Of a stretch of DNA of 64,000 nt, positions 53,184-63,290 are shown in pieces. How positions within the stretch are numbered: the stretch's first letter is position 1; each line of letters begins with the position of its first letter. The DNA is taken from NCBI GenBank assembly GCA_904846145.1, contig CAJGZL010000001.1, positions 1,612,001 through 1,676,000 on the forward strand. The letters run 5' to 3'. The notes below the pieces were generated by a model. It ran no database searches. It saw only the letters and a list, made by a program, of their open reading frames with translations, and had not been told where the DNA came from. This DNA comes from Psychrobacter immobilis (GTDB lineage Bacteria > Pseudomonadota > Gammaproteobacteria > Pseudomonadales > Moraxellaceae). The translations under genes were made by a program, and so were the position numbers.

Positions 53184-54503
53184 TTATACGCCAATAAAAT
53201 CAAACTTAACGGGTGGCTTCTCGCCTTGCATAAGCAAGCTAATCGCTTTGGCTGAGCCGCAAGCATGCGTCCAACCTAGCGTACCATGACCGGTATTCAG
53301 CCATAGATTATCAAAGGTTGCATCCACGTTCTCACTGCCGTGACGCACTTGACCACAATGCGCCCGTCCAATGAGTGGCACATTGGATGGCGTCATAGGA
53401 CGCAGCCCTGTCCAATAATCTACTGAGTTGGCAATGATGCCCTTGGGAAATAAAAAGCGTACGCGCTCAGTAATTGCCGCACAGCGCACGCTATTTAAGT
53501 CCATATTATAGCCGTTGAATTCTGCGGTTCCTGCAACGCGCAATTTATCGCCAAGCCTAGAAATAACGAGCTTATACTCATCATCAATTAGACTAATAAA
53601 CGGCGCCAGATGTGGGGCGCGAGGGTTAACTCGATAAGTGGCTGAGTAGCCTTTAGCAGGAAATATAGGCAGATGCACGTCTAGAGGCTTGAGCAGCGCT
53701 GTACTATAACAACCTAGCGCTACCACATGACTATCAGCGCTAAAGGTTTGTGCGTTCTCACCTTTAGGACGTATGGTAATACTGTGTACATGCGGGCGAT
53801 TAGAGTGCGCATCAGTGTTTAGTGCCAAAACCTCAGTATTGTACATGAAGTGCACACCAGCTGCCGCGCAACTCTGTGCTAAGCGCTGAGTAAATAGATG
53901 CGCGTTGCCTGATTCATCACGACTGGTAAAAGTCGCACCAACCAACTTATGAGCGATAGGGTAGAGCGCAGGCTCAAGGCTAGCTGCGGTATTAACGTCG
54001 ATAAAGTGCCGCTCACAGCCCAACTCTTGCATGCGCTCAGTGGGTGCAACTGCCGCATCAAACTCAGCTTGACTGGTATAAAAGTGCATAATACCGCGCG
54101 TTTGCTGCTCGTATTGAATATCGATATTGCGTCGTAGCTGCTGCAAAGTCGCTCGCGAATACAGTCCTAAACGTACCATTTGTACGAGATTGTCATCCGC
54201 TCGATCCGCTCGGCACTCCTGCAAGAACTGCATTGCCCACTTTAGCTGGTCTTTATCAGCGCGCAGTCGATATAGCAGAGGTGCGTCCTCGCGGAATAGC
54301 CATTTGAGTGCTTTCATCGGCGTTTTAGGATTGGCCCAAGGCGTGGCGTGCGATACCGATATTTGACCACCATTAGCAAACGAGGTCTGCATAGCTGCGG
54401 CGGCCTCACGCTCGATCACAGTGACCTGATAGCCCGCCTTTTGTAGATACCAAGCAGTCGTTACGCCCACAACGCCCGCGCCAAGTACCGCAATATGTGT
54501 CAT
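53184..54503 (-). CDS. dadA: D-amino acid dehydrogenase DadA
   Basis: The 439-residue FAD enzyme has the N-terminal GAGVVGVTTAWYLQKAGYQ dinucleotide site, then ANGGQISVSHATPWANP, and the C-terminal NTGHGTLGWTHACGSA. These are characteristic of DadA, which oxidatively deaminates D-alanine and others to the ketoacid. Length is typical (432 in E. coli). The usual partners dadX and lrp are not next to it. Confidence 0.94.
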   Translation of the reverse strand: MTHIAVLGAGVVGVTTAWYLQKAGYQVTVIEREAAAAMQTSFANGGQISVSHATPWANPKTPMKALKWLFREDAPLLYRLRADKDQLKWAMQFLQECRADRADDNLVQMVRLGLYSRATLQQLRRNIDIQYEQQTRGIMHFYTSQAEFDAAVAPTERMQELGCERHFIDVNTAASLEPALYPIAHKLVGATFTSRDESGNAHLFTQRLAQSCAAAGVHFMYNTEVLALNTDAHSNRPHVHSITIRPKGENAQTFSADSHVVALGCYSTALLKPLDVHLPIFPAKGYSATYRVNPRAPHLAPFISLIDDEYKLVISRLGDKLRVAGTAEFNGYNMDLNSVRCAAITERVRFLFPKGIIANSVDYWTGLRPMTPSNVPLIGRAHCGQVRHGSENVDATFDNLWLNTGHGTLGWTHACGSAKAISLLMQGEKPPVKFDFIGV

Positions 54504-54558
54504 AATCTAAAGTCTCTATAGTTGCTCTGCTGGCATTACTAAACGTGCTTGCTACTGT

Positions 54559-55311
54559 TTATTTAAGACGAGCGACATCTGCTTGTAGAGCAGGCGGCAA
54601 GTCGAGAATACTTAGATCACTCTGCGCCAACTGCTCTGGACGTGCTACGACTAAAGCTTCAAAACCATCATCAACTACTGTGGCATTGACCACTTGAATT
54701 TTATCAAGCTTTGCGCCTGCTGCTGGCGTCTCGCCTGACCCTTTTACATAGTGCAAAAACGCTTTGGGCGCAGATTTAAAGTAGATACGAGCGATCACTT
54801 CTTGACCCAAATAACAGCCTTTATCGTAGTCCATACCACCGCGCTGATGCAGGCGTAGCTCCTGCGGTTGAAACTCGCCTTGCGTTGCGGCTACTATCCA
54901 ATAATTACCTGTTGCTACACTGCATTGCGCCCAAATGGCTGTATTCTCTGGAGTGTCATGGCTGTCTTTATGACTAAAGGTTGGCACCTCATCGAGTACA
55001 CAAGGATATATGGCTACTGGCGCACTAGTATCGAACTTAGAGAACGCACCATACTTATTGAGGTGCGCTTGTAAGGCCTCTGCACAATCGGCGCTGATAA
55101 CAACATCGTAATGCTTTTCGGCTTGCTTTTTGATCCAAATACCAAACTCAATACGACCCTTTAAGTTGCCGATAGCCGCCGCTTGATAGCTTAGACCTAG
55201 CTTGGTGACATCACAAGTTAATTGACCTTGTAAGAATTTCTCAGCATCAATACCTTGAATAGTAAGTTGGGCAAATTTCGGTAGAGCTGCTAGGTTGGTA
55301 GATTGACTCAT
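54559..55311 (-). CDS. ygfZ: YgfZ, folate-binding Fe-S cluster repair protein
   Basis: From MSQSTNLAAL the protein is 250 residues. It has the YgfZ signature with cysteine in KGCYLGQEVIARI and the GcvT-like LTIQGIDAEKFLQGQLTCDV N-terminus. It works with MnmE/RumA-type enzymes in Fe-S cluster maintenance and binds tetrahydrofolate. AGGA lies 8 bp before this start. The upstream ATG at 55389 adds 26 unlikely residues. Confidence 0.92.
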   Translation of the reverse strand: MSQSTNLAALPKFAQLTIQGIDAEKFLQGQLTCDVTKLGLSYQAAAIGNLKGRIEFGIWIKKQAEKHYDVVISADCAEALQAHLNKYGAFSKFDTSAPVAIYPCVLDEVPTFSHKDSHDTPENTAIWAQCSVATGNYWIVAATQGEFQPQELRLHQRGGMDYDKGCYLGQEVIARIYFKSAPKAFLHYVKGSGETPAAGAKLDKIQVVNATVVDDGFEALVVARPEQLAQSDLSILDLPPALQADVARLK

Positions 55312-55548
55312 TGTTATTATCCTAAGTACAAAATTTAGTGAGTTAAAATTTTTTAGAGTTATTTTATAGACCCAAGAAGAGTACCACAAAAAAGCTAACC
55401 GTAAAAAACTCTGACGCTAAGCATTAGATAGTGTTAAACCAGCATTTTGCAAGCGTAGGCATTGGTTGCACATTAGTCAAAAACAGCGACATACGGTACA
55501 ATGAATGAGTAATCGCAAATCTAATCTATAATAATTAAAGAGATGGCT

Positions 55549-55902
55549 ATGAGCTTACCTAATTGTCCAAAATGCGACGCTGAATATACCTATGAAGATG
55601 GGTCACTGCTGATATGTCCAATGTGTGCTCATGAGTGGACAGCAGCAGAAACAGAAGTTGCCGAGAGCGCTGAGCAAGATGCGGTGATTCGCGATGCTGT
55701 TGGCAATGAGCTACAAGACGGCGATGCTGTTACCGTAATCAAAGACTTAAAGGTAAAGGGATCATCAATAGTCATAAAAGTCGGTAGCAAGGCTAAAAGT
55801 ATTCGCCTACTACCTGATGCCACCGACGGTCACGATATCGACTGTAAGGTTGAAGGTCATGGCCCAATGAAACTTAAGTCGTCAGTGGTCAAAAAGGCTT
55901 AA
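55549..55902 (+). CDS. yjdM: YjdM (PhnA-like) zinc-ribbon protein
   Basis: From [18 protein letters not shown] the protein is 117 residues, close to E. coli YjdM. Four cysteines (CPKC and CPMC) form the N-terminal zinc ribbon. The C-terminal part has [12 protein letters not shown] and [14 protein letters not shown]. YjdM was once named PhnA but has no phosphonoacetate hydrolase activity; its role is unclear. The ATG at 55543 would add two residues. AAAGAG favours the inner start. Confidence 0.92.
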   Translation: MSLPNCPKCDAEYTYEDGSLLICPMCAHEWTAAETEVAESAEQDAVIRDAVGNELQDGDAVTVIKDLKVKGSSIVIKVGSKAKSIRLLPDATDGHDIDCKVEGHGPMKLKSSVVKKA

Positions 55903-55943
55903 CGTCATTTAAAGCTTTGGTTAAAACTTTGTTAGATGAGCGC

Positions 55944-56354
55944 TTAGCCAGTTATCTTACCTAGTTTAATAAGCCGTGAAGTGATTGAGCCTTTGGTACG
56001 TTGATGCTGCTCAACTAAAGTAGCAACAGAGCTGCCAGTGTCAAAGCCATCTGCTAGTTGCTGATCTTCTGCATCTGTCCAAGGATTCCCTGCATTGGCA
56101 GGCAAGTTGGCTTTACGCGCATCGTATCTGATACGACTCTCAAGCGCAGGTATAGTCGCTTGCAAAGCGCGTTGAATGTCACTATTTAGACATAAGCTAT
56201 TATCAGGCAATGGCTCATCTGATAAAGGATTGATACCGTCAATGAGCGCTTGAATGATAGTCATAGCTTCTTCGGTTTTCATTGGAGCGAGAGCTGAAGC
56301 TTCTATAGTGTCGCTGTTTTCAGCTTTATTGCTCGTATTATCTGTCATCATCAT
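55944..56354 (-). CDS. Small protein with Myb/SANT-like HTH C-terminus
   Basis: The 136-residue product has a polar N-terminus and a C-terminal helical motif: NPWTDAEDQQLADGFDTGSS, then VEQHQRTKGSITSRLIKLGK. The W-x-E-ED pattern and following helices resemble a Myb-like DNA-binding fold seen in related Moraxellaceae proteins. Function is unknown. Confidence 0.65.
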   Translation of the reverse strand: MMMTDNTSNKAENSDTIEASALAPMKTEEAMTIIQALIDGINPLSDEPLPDNSLCLNSDIQRALQATIPALESRIRYDARKANLPANAGNPWTDAEDQQLADGFDTGSSVATLVEQHQRTKGSITSRLIKLGKITG

Positions 56355-56518
56355 TTGCTTACTCCGTGATCAACAAAAGTTTATTTGGCTGTTTTACTAT
56401 AGAACAAATGGCAAGGTATTAGCAAAAATTAATTTCAACACATTCTAAAAGTGGTTGTTTAAATTTCAATATTTTCAAAATCCAATGTCAAAAGATAATA
56501 AATGAAATAAGGTAAACT

Positions 56519-57832
56519 ATGAGCACTAATATGAGTACTAAAAACGAACAACTTTTCGCCCAAGCTCGCAAACATATCCCTGGCGGTGTGAACTCGCCCG
56601 TTCGCGCCTTTGCTGGGGTTGGTGGTACGCCTGTGTTTATGCATCGTGCTGAGGGAAGTAAGATCTATGATACCGAAGACAATGCTTATATCGATTATAT
56701 CGGCTCTTGGGGGCCGATGATTCTAGGTCATGCGCATCCAAAAGTCATCGATGCGGTTAAAAAAGCCGCCGAAGATGGCTTAAGCTTTGGTACGCCGACA
56801 CCGTTTGAGACCACCGTTGCAGATACCATTTGCGACATCGTACCGAGCGTTGAGATGATCCGTATGACCAGCTCGGGTACTGAGGCGACTATGAGTGCGA
56901 TTCGTCTGGCGCGCGGCTATACAGGTCGTGATAATATCGTCAAATTCGAAGGCTGCTATCACGGTCACTCAGATAGTCTATTAGTCAAAGCGGGCTCTGG
57001 TATGCTCGATATTGGTGAACCGACTTCAAAAGGCGTGCCAGCGGACTTTGCTAAGCATACCATTACGCTTCCCTTTAATAATCCACAAGCGATCAAAGAC
57101 TGCTTTGAGAAGTGGGGCGAGACTATCGCTTGTGTGATTGTTGAGCCTATCGCGGGCAACATGAATATGGTTATCCCTGAGCAAGTATTTCATGACACTT
57201 TACGCCAGCAATGCACTGAGCATGGTGCGGTGCTAATATTTGATGAAGTCATGACGGGCTTTCGAGTCGGACTTGGTGGCGCACAAGCACACTTCAATGT
57301 GCAGCCTGATCTGACTTGTTTTGGTAAAATTATTGGTGCAGGTCTTCCCGTAGGTGCTTTTGGTGGCAAGCAAGAGATTATGGAATGCATTGCGCCGATG
57401 GGCGGCGTCTATCAAGCAGGTACGCTATCGGGTAATCCGCTCGCTATGCGAGCAGGTATCGCGATGTTTGAAGATTTAACGGTTGATGGATTCTATGATG
57501 AATTATCAGGCAAAGTGGCGCATTTGGTAGACGGTATTCAAGCAGCGGCCGATAAGCATGGCATTAATATGCGTACTAACAAGCTTGGCGGGATGTTTGG
57601 TATGTTCTTCGTCAAAGATAATGATACCGCGACGCCAGCGAACTTTGACGACGTGACTGAATGCGATATGGAAGCCTTTAATACTTTCTTCCACGGCATG
57701 CTCGATCGTGGCATCTATCTAGCACCGTCGGCTTATGAGGCAGGGTTCATGTCGATTAAGCATAGCGATGCAGATTTGGACGCATCAATTAAAGCCGCTG
57801 ATGAGATATTTGCGATAATGGCAAAAGCTTAA
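56519..57832 (+). CDS. hemL: Glutamate-1-semialdehyde 2,1-aminomutase
   Basis: The 437-residue PLP enzyme has [15 protein letters not shown] near the start, [20 protein letters not shown], a DEVMTGFRV motif and the PLP lysine around residue 270 in [17 protein letters not shown]. It forms 5-aminolevulinate for tetrapyrrole synthesis. The start may be the second Met (MSTKNEQLF). A good terminator follows. Confidence 0.96.
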   Translation: MSTNMSTKNEQLFAQARKHIPGGVNSPVRAFAGVGGTPVFMHRAEGSKIYDTEDNAYIDYIGSWGPMILGHAHPKVIDAVKKAAEDGLSFGTPTPFETTVADTICDIVPSVEMIRMTSSGTEATMSAIRLARGYTGRDNIVKFEGCYHGHSDSLLVKAGSGMLDIGEPTSKGVPADFAKHTITLPFNNPQAIKDCFEKWGETIACVIVEPIAGNMNMVIPEQVFHDTLRQQCTEHGAVLIFDEVMTGFRVGLGGAQAHFNVQPDLTCFGKIIGAGLPVGAFGGKQEIMECIAPMGGVYQAGTLSGNPLAMRAGIAMFEDLTVDGFYDELSGKVAHLVDGIQAAADKHGINMRTNKLGGMFGMFFVKDNDTATPANFDDVTECDMEAFNTFFHGMLDRGIYLAPSAYEAGFMSIKHSDADLDASIKAADEIFAIMAKA

Positions 57833-57871
57833 GAGAAATTTCGATGCTTTAAGCAAAAATAGATTTATTCC

Positions 57872-57908
57872 AAAAAAGCTAGCACAAATAATCGTGCTAG
57901 TTTTTTTA
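57872..57908 (+). terminator. hemL intrinsic terminator
   Basis: AAAAAAGCTAGCAC pairs with GTGCTAGTTTTTTT. Confidence 0.92.
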
Positions 57909-57971
57909 TGCAAACTTTTATTAGAGACTTTGTACCCTACGCAGCATCCAATTTATGTAAATAACAACAAT

Positions 57972-58394
57972 TTATTTCATCTTAATCTTATCAAAGCTGG
58001 TGTCTGTTAAGCTCAGCTTACCGCGCAGTACATCGCCATACATGCGAAAATCACTGGCAAAGCTTTTCAAAGGAAACTTAAACGAAGCAGGTTTGTTTTT
58101 TTCAAAAAAGAAATGCCCAACCCATGCACAAGCATAGCCCGCTGCAATACCTTTTAATACAGGTCTAAAAGAGCGCTTCTTTATAGAGTTTGCCAGTCCT
58201 AATAAGCCAAAGCTACTGCCTGCAAAGTGCAAGCGACGACAGGCTATATTTTGATGTTCGGCTAAATAAAAATCATAGAAATTCTTTGGAGCAGACATAT
58301 CGACAGGGATAAGATCAGTGTTGTCCTCTTGAGCAGCGTCATTATCAGATTGAGCATGGGTCTCAATACTGGTCTTAGCCGTTTGATTGATCAT
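57972..58394 (-). CDS. Mpo1-like (DUF962) membrane protein
   Basis: The 140-residue protein has the DUF962 pattern. FYDFYLAEHQNIACRRLHFAG with conserved histidines is followed by hydrophobic GIAAGYACAWVGHFFFEKNK and then SFASDFRMYGDVLRGK. Yeast Mpo1 of this family is a 2-hydroxyacid dioxygenase in fatty-acid alpha-oxidation; bacterial roles are unproven. A polar 35-residue N-terminus precedes the domain. Confidence 0.85.
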   Translation of the reverse strand: MINQTAKTSIETHAQSDNDAAQEDNTDLIPVDMSAPKNFYDFYLAEHQNIACRRLHFAGSSFGLLGLANSIKKRSFRPVLKGIAAGYACAWVGHFFFEKNKPASFKFPLKSFASDFRMYGDVLRGKLSLTDTSFDKIKMK

Positions 58395-58715
58395 AATAGC
58401 GTCCTTTGCTAAAAATTCATTTGCTACAAATAGAATATAGATTACGTCTAACTTAATATAACTCTGCCATGAAATTATTTAAATAATCGTTAAGTTGTTG
58501 TTATATATAGTGTATTGGCTCAACTAAATGTAGCAAACCATGCGATATAACGCAAGTACTTACTAGAGACTCAGCGTAATATAAGCGCAGTTTATTGGTG
58601 AGCGATAGCGCCTTGATTATCAATGCCTTGTCAGGGTATGGCATAAATGCTTTAATGACAAAACGTGTCGCTATTTGCCAAACTTCATCCATCATACAGG
58701 GTAACACTTTCTCTT

Positions 58716-60266
58716 ATGCTCAAAACCCAGTTTACAAATCCAGCGCTTGCTAATGACGAGCTTATAGCAGCCATCGATATCGGTTCGAACAGCTTTCATT
58801 TAGCGATTGCACGCCTTGATCATGGTGAAGTCAGAAAAGTGGTGTCTTTGTCCGAAAAAGTGCAGCTAGCGGCAGGGTTGAACGAGCAGAATATTTTAAG
58901 TGCAGCCGCTGAGCGCCGTGGCCTTGATTGTCTAAGCCGCTTTGTGGCGCGCTTAGATTCGGTGCCAGCGGACCGGGTGCGTATTGTCGCCACCAACGCT
59001 TTGCGTCAAGCCAAAAACGCGGATGATTTTATCCAGCGCGCTAATGAGATACTCCCTAAGCCTATCGAGATTATCGCAGGACGCGAAGAAGCACGTTTAA
59101 TTCATTTAGGCGTCTCCCATACCAATGCCAGTAGCGATAAGCGCTTGGTAATAGATATCGGTGGCGGCTCAACCGAGTTTATCATTGGCAAAGGGTTTGA
59201 ACCGCTATTGACCGAAAGTCTACAGATGGGCTGTGTGGCCTTTACCAAAAAGTTCTTTGCAGATGGGACAATCACCGATAAGGCTTTTAACGCCGCTATT
59301 GCTGCTGCACGCAAAGAGGTCTTAGCCATCAACGGTCAGTATCAAAAAACAGGCTGGAATAGTGTTATCGGCTCTAGTGGTACTATCAAGGCGGTACGTA
59401 ATGTGTTGGTCTCCAAAGGCTGGTCTGATGAGCAAGAGCGCATTACCTATAAAGGCGTCAAAAAATTAGAAAAGCTCCTAATAAGCCTAGGCGATGTCAA
59501 AGATATCGAGCTTGAAGGAGTGAAAGAGCATCGTAAGGCGGTGTTCCCAGCTGGGGTTGCTGTATTACGTGCCATTATGAAAGTATTGGGTATTAGTACT
59601 ATTGCCTACTCTGATGGGGCGTTACGTGAAGGCGTGATGTATGACATGCTCGGGCGCTTTGCCAGCGAAGATGTCCGTGATCGTAGTGTGCTATCGCTAA
59701 TCAAACGCTATTCGGTAGATAAAAAACAAGCCCGCCAAGTGGTCAGAACCAGCCGTTATTTATTTAAACAAGTCAAAAATGATCTGCATTTAACCAATGA
59801 TGATAGTGATTTGCTACGCCGTGCTGCCTACTTACATGAGATCGGCTTGGCTATCAGCCATAGTAACTATCATAAGCACAGCGCTTATTTATTAGAGAAC
59901 TCTGATATTCCTGGGTTCTCACAAGTTGATCAAAAGCGCATGGCGCAGCTAGTATTATCGCATCGGCGCAAGCTCAAAGCCGATATGCTTGAGCAAACTT
60001 GCCTTATTGGCGGTGATCAGCTGATTTATTTATGTCTTTTGCTCAGGCTTGCCGTTCTTGCCCATCATAGCCGTAGTGAGTATGATTTGCCGAGTATGGA
60101 GCTGCTCATCACCGAGCCTAACTGCTGGCAGATCACAGTAAGCACTGACAAAAAGCATTATGCGTTTTTGTACTCAGATTTATACGCTGATATCGAACAG
60201 TTTGCAAAATGGGGCATCAAGTTAAGTGTCGTTGAAGCCAAAGTCAAAGCAGAAGCAGAAGCTTGA
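58716..60266 (+). CDS. ppx: Exopolyphosphatase (Ppx/GppA family)
   Basis: The protein is 516 residues from the ATG start MLKTQFTNPALAND, which aligns well with E. coli Ppx. It has the actin-like ATPase motifs AAIDIGSNSFHLAIA, IAGREEARLI, VIDIGGGSTEFIIG, GSSGTIKA and SDGALREGVMYDM, and a C-terminal HD-like helical part with AAYLHEIGLAISH. It degrades polyphosphate. A GTG at 58665 could add 17 residues. No ppk lies beside it. Phosphate-regulon genes elsewhere in the window suggest a shared physiological theme only. Confidence 0.92.
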   Translation: MLKTQFTNPALANDELIAAIDIGSNSFHLAIARLDHGEVRKVVSLSEKVQLAAGLNEQNILSAAAERRGLDCLSRFVARLDSVPADRVRIVATNALRQAKNADDFIQRANEILPKPIEIIAGREEARLIHLGVSHTNASSDKRLVIDIGGGSTEFIIGKGFEPLLTESLQMGCVAFTKKFFADGTITDKAFNAAIAAARKEVLAINGQYQKTGWNSVIGSSGTIKAVRNVLVSKGWSDEQERITYKGVKKLEKLLISLGDVKDIELEGVKEHRKAVFPAGVAVLRAIMKVLGISTIAYSDGALREGVMYDMLGRFASEDVRDRSVLSLIKRYSVDKKQARQVVRTSRYLFKQVKNDLHLTNDDSDLLRRAAYLHEIGLAISHSNYHKHSAYLLENSDIPGFSQVDQKRMAQLVLSHRRKLKADMLEQTCLIGGDQLIYLCLLLRLAVLAHHSRSEYDLPSMELLITEPNCWQITVSTDKKHYAFLYSDLYADIEQFAKWGIKLSVVEAKVKAEAEA

Positions 60267-60540
60267 TGGATATAATGAAACGCTAGTTATTAGCTCATTA
60301 TTAATCTAGTAAACGCCAAGTATTAATATGCCAAACCCTAAAGTAATAGTCATTGAAATGATGAGCTATAAAATAATCTAATTGATAACAAGCACTAACT
60401 CAACTGTGCTACTATGCTTTTATTGAGTTTACATTTGTACTGCCGTGTGGTTTTTAAAGTGCTTTTATAAAAGTAAGGGCTAACGGCAACGAATACCTAC
60501 TATATGCAGCCTTATATAAGACGACAAAAAGGATAAGTCT

Positions 60541-61344
60541 ATGAGCACCGTTTGGGAAAGCGTTCAGCTGGCACGACATGCCAAGCGTCCATTATTTATG
60601 GATTATGTGAATCAGCTATTTACTGAGTTTGATACGTTGCACGGTGATCGTGCCTTTGCCGATGACAAAGCAATCATTGGCGGCTTAGCTCGTTTGGATG
60701 GTAAGCCGGTGATGGTTATCGGTCAACACCGTGGGCGTAGTACCCGTGAACGTCTTGAGCATAACTTTGGTATGGCCAATCCTGAGGGTTATCGTAAGGT
60801 GATTCGTTTAGTCAAGATGGCTGAACGCTTTAACGTGCCAGTGATGACCTTTGTTGATACTCAAGGTGCCTATCCTGGTATTGGTGCTGAGGAGCGCGGT
60901 CAAGCGCAAGCAATCGCTGAGAGCATTGCCGTATTCTCAAGCTTAAGAGTGCCTATTATTGTGACCATAGTCGGCGAGGGCGGCTCAGGTGGTGCGTTGG
61001 CTATTGGCGTCGGTGACAAGGTTAATATGCTCCAAAACAGCATCTATTCGGTCATCTCTCCTGAAGGCTGTGCGGCTATTCTTTGGAAGACGGCTGAAAA
61101 AGCACAAGATGCTAGTGAAGCATTAAAGCTAAACGCTATTAACTTGTATCAGCTAGGTATTATTGATGCGGTTATTGACGAAGGTGAGGGTGCACATTTG
61201 CAGCCACAACCTGTGATGAGTGCTTTAAAGAAATTATTATTAGAGCAATTAGATGAGCTACAAGCTATGGATGCTGACGCGCTTACTGAGCTACGCTATG
61301 AGAAGCTAAAAGCCTTTAACTCGGAAACTATGTTACCTGCTTAG
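60541..61344 (+). CDS. accA: Acetyl-CoA carboxylase carboxyltransferase alpha subunit, short form
   Basis: The 267-residue protein starts at [20 protein letters not shown], which corresponds to about residue 60 of E. coli AccA. The catalytic core is intact: [27 protein letters not shown] and [15 protein letters not shown], then [12 protein letters not shown]. The N-terminal coiled/helical region of about 50 residues is absent. AAGGAT precedes the ATG, supporting the start. It pairs with AccD in fatty-acid synthesis. The short form appears to be normal for Moraxellaceae. Confidence 0.93.
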   Translation: MSTVWESVQLARHAKRPLFMDYVNQLFTEFDTLHGDRAFADDKAIIGGLARLDGKPVMVIGQHRGRSTRERLEHNFGMANPEGYRKVIRLVKMAERFNVPVMTFVDTQGAYPGIGAEERGQAQAIAESIAVFSSLRVPIIVTIVGEGGSGGALAIGVGDKVNMLQNSIYSVISPEGCAAILWKTAEKAQDASEALKLNAINLYQLGIIDAVIDEGEGAHLQPQPVMSALKKLLLEQLDELQAMDADALTELRYEKLKAFNSETMLPA

Positions 61345-61363
61345 TCGCTAATGATTACTTGCA

Positions 61364-61405
61364 CTCACAAAAAGCGTACTACTTGATAGTGCGTTTTTTT
61401 GTGAG
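61364..61405 (+). terminator. accA intrinsic terminator
   Basis: CTCACAAAAAGCG.AC pairs with GTGCGTTTTTTTGTGAG, with a T-run inside the right arm. Confidence 0.82.
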
Positions 61406-61457
61406 CGTTGTTTAGTTTATAATTCTGCACAAAGTACAGTATCAAATAAGGCTAAAT

Positions 61458-62990
61458 ATGAATAGCACTGCCATAAAGCCATATCCTATTGAGGCAATCA
61501 CTACCCACGCGCATATGGATCAAACGCTTGCAAAGTCATTGTTAGCCAGTGCTAGTGAGTATAGTGAAAATTTACGAGGTCGCCGTATTTGGCTGGCCTG
61601 TAGCGGTGGGCGCGATTCTCTCGCTTTAGCGGCACTATGTGTGCAGCTCTATCAGCAAGGTAAGCTGAGTTTTTTGCCACAGCTGTTGCACGTTGATCAT
61701 AACCTACAAGCCGATAGTCAGCTTTGGGCAGCGCATGTCGCAGGTTGGGCGCAAGCTCAGCAGCTATCTTGTACTATTTTGCAAGCAGAGGTAAAAGGTG
61801 GTGATGAGCAAGCGGCGCGAAAAGCACGTTATCAAGCAATGCTAGCCCATATCAATCAAGGCGATGTATTGTTATTAGCTCACCACGGCGATGACCAAGC
61901 TGAAACTATGCTGATGCGACTTATGCAAGGGGCTGGCGTCAAGGGCCTAGCCGCTATGCAAGCATGGCGTGAGCAATCGCAGGGCGCGCGACACAATGTA
62001 CTGTGGCGACCTTGGCTGACAGTGCGTCGTACTACTATCAGCCGCTATGCTGAGCAATTACAGCTACCTTATATCGATGATCCGACCAATGAGGACGGGG
62101 ATAATGTCCGCAGCCGTCTGCGCCGAAATGTCATGCCGCAACTCACGAATTATAATTCGAACGTCATAGAAAATATAGCTCGTAGTGCCCAACTACTTAG
62201 CGATGCGGCAGCGACCGTTGAAGCGCAAGCCATGCAAGACTGGCAACAGACAGGTATCGAGACATTAAGCTTAGCACCTGCTCAGCGCGTATTAGCTATC
62301 GATAAGTTAGCTGTTTTGCCTCGTTATCGACAGCGCCAATTGTTGCATTTTTGGCTAGCGCAAGATGAGCCACTACCGCCTGCTAAGCAGCTGATTGATG
62401 AAGTAATGCTGTTAATTCAACGCCGAGATAATAATCATCAAACCCAGCTGGAATGGTATGCACAAAACCAGCGTTACAGTATTCGCCGCTACCGTGAGCA
62501 GCTGTATCGACTTAGCCAATCATGGCTTGACTGGCTAAGCGTAGCACCAGCTGCGCAGACCCAGCTTGTTTCTATGGATCAGGACACTGTCACTATAGAT
62601 TTGCTTAAAGATGGCTGTATGCAAGATAAGCGATATAGTTGGCAGCTGTCGTTGTCGTTAAGTGAGCTGGCATCGCTCCTATTAACGAAGAAGAATGAGT
62701 TAATCATAAAAGTTACAGCACTGACTCGCCAACAAAAGCTAAAAACTCAGTTGGCAGGACAGGCGCAGTCTGGCAAAAAACTCTACCAAACTCTAGGTGT
62801 GCCCCTTTGGTTACGCGAGAGTTTAGCCGTGATGAGCGTGATAACAACTGACTCTGAAACGACTATTGAGTTGCCGCTACTATTAATTTCCCCTTTTGAT
62901 AGTTGGATGCTAGATACAGGCTCAGGTTTTAATACCCAAAAATTTGATTTGAAAACAGTGATTAACAATAATCTGTATTTGAACAATTAG
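61458..62990 (+). CDS. tilS: tRNA(Ile)-lysidine synthetase
   Basis: The 510-residue enzyme has the PP-loop SGGRDS (49-54), then HVDHNLQADS, LLLAHHGDDQAETMLMRLMQ and RPWLTVRRTTI. Its C-terminal domains are more divergent. It adds lysine to C34 of tRNA(Ile) CAU, making it read AUA. Length is longer than E. coli TilS (432) because of C-terminal loops. It lies between accA, with a terminator in between, and proC. Confidence 0.93.
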   Translation: MNSTAIKPYPIEAITTHAHMDQTLAKSLLASASEYSENLRGRRIWLACSGGRDSLALAALCVQLYQQGKLSFLPQLLHVDHNLQADSQLWAAHVAGWAQAQQLSCTILQAEVKGGDEQAARKARYQAMLAHINQGDVLLLAHHGDDQAETMLMRLMQGAGVKGLAAMQAWREQSQGARHNVLWRPWLTVRRTTISRYAEQLQLPYIDDPTNEDGDNVRSRLRRNVMPQLTNYNSNVIENIARSAQLLSDAAATVEAQAMQDWQQTGIETLSLAPAQRVLAIDKLAVLPRYRQRQLLHFWLAQDEPLPPAKQLIDEVMLLIQRRDNNHQTQLEWYAQNQRYSIRRYREQLYRLSQSWLDWLSVAPAAQTQLVSMDQDTVTIDLLKDGCMQDKRYSWQLSLSLSELASLLLTKKNELIIKVTALTRQQKLKTQLAGQAQSGKKLYQTLGVPLWLRESLAVMSVITTDSETTIELPLLLISPFDSWMLDTGSGFNTQKFDLKTVINNNLYLNN

Positions 62991-63290
62991 CAGTGCTTAA
63001 CGTCGCTGTTTTTCTGAATGCTTTAAGCTGGGATGCTAGATGTTTTAAGCGGTTTAATCAGAGCTTTGTCGTTGATAGTAGTATTTGTCGTCACTAATTT
63101 ATCAAACGGCCTTAAGGGCAGTATGCTAAACTAGCTGGCATTTTATAAGTGATTATCTTAGAATTTTAGCCAGAGATGGCTTAGATTTGCCCTTGTATAT
63201 TTTTAATCGTTGCCGCTATGCAAATGTCGCCGATGTCTTAGTATCGTCAGGGTGGACCTCGTCAAGTGCAGTGATCGTTAGGAGAGTACT
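62991..63290. other. tilS-proC intergenic region
   Basis: About 300 bp without a convincing gene or structured RNA. It must contain the proC promoter. No yggS gene is present, although yggS-proC is common in other species. Confidence 0.4.

Noticed and set aside
58501-58707. 68-residue minus-strand frame overlapping the ppx start
   Set aside because: It has no recognised domain or ribosome site and overlaps the ppx 5' region.
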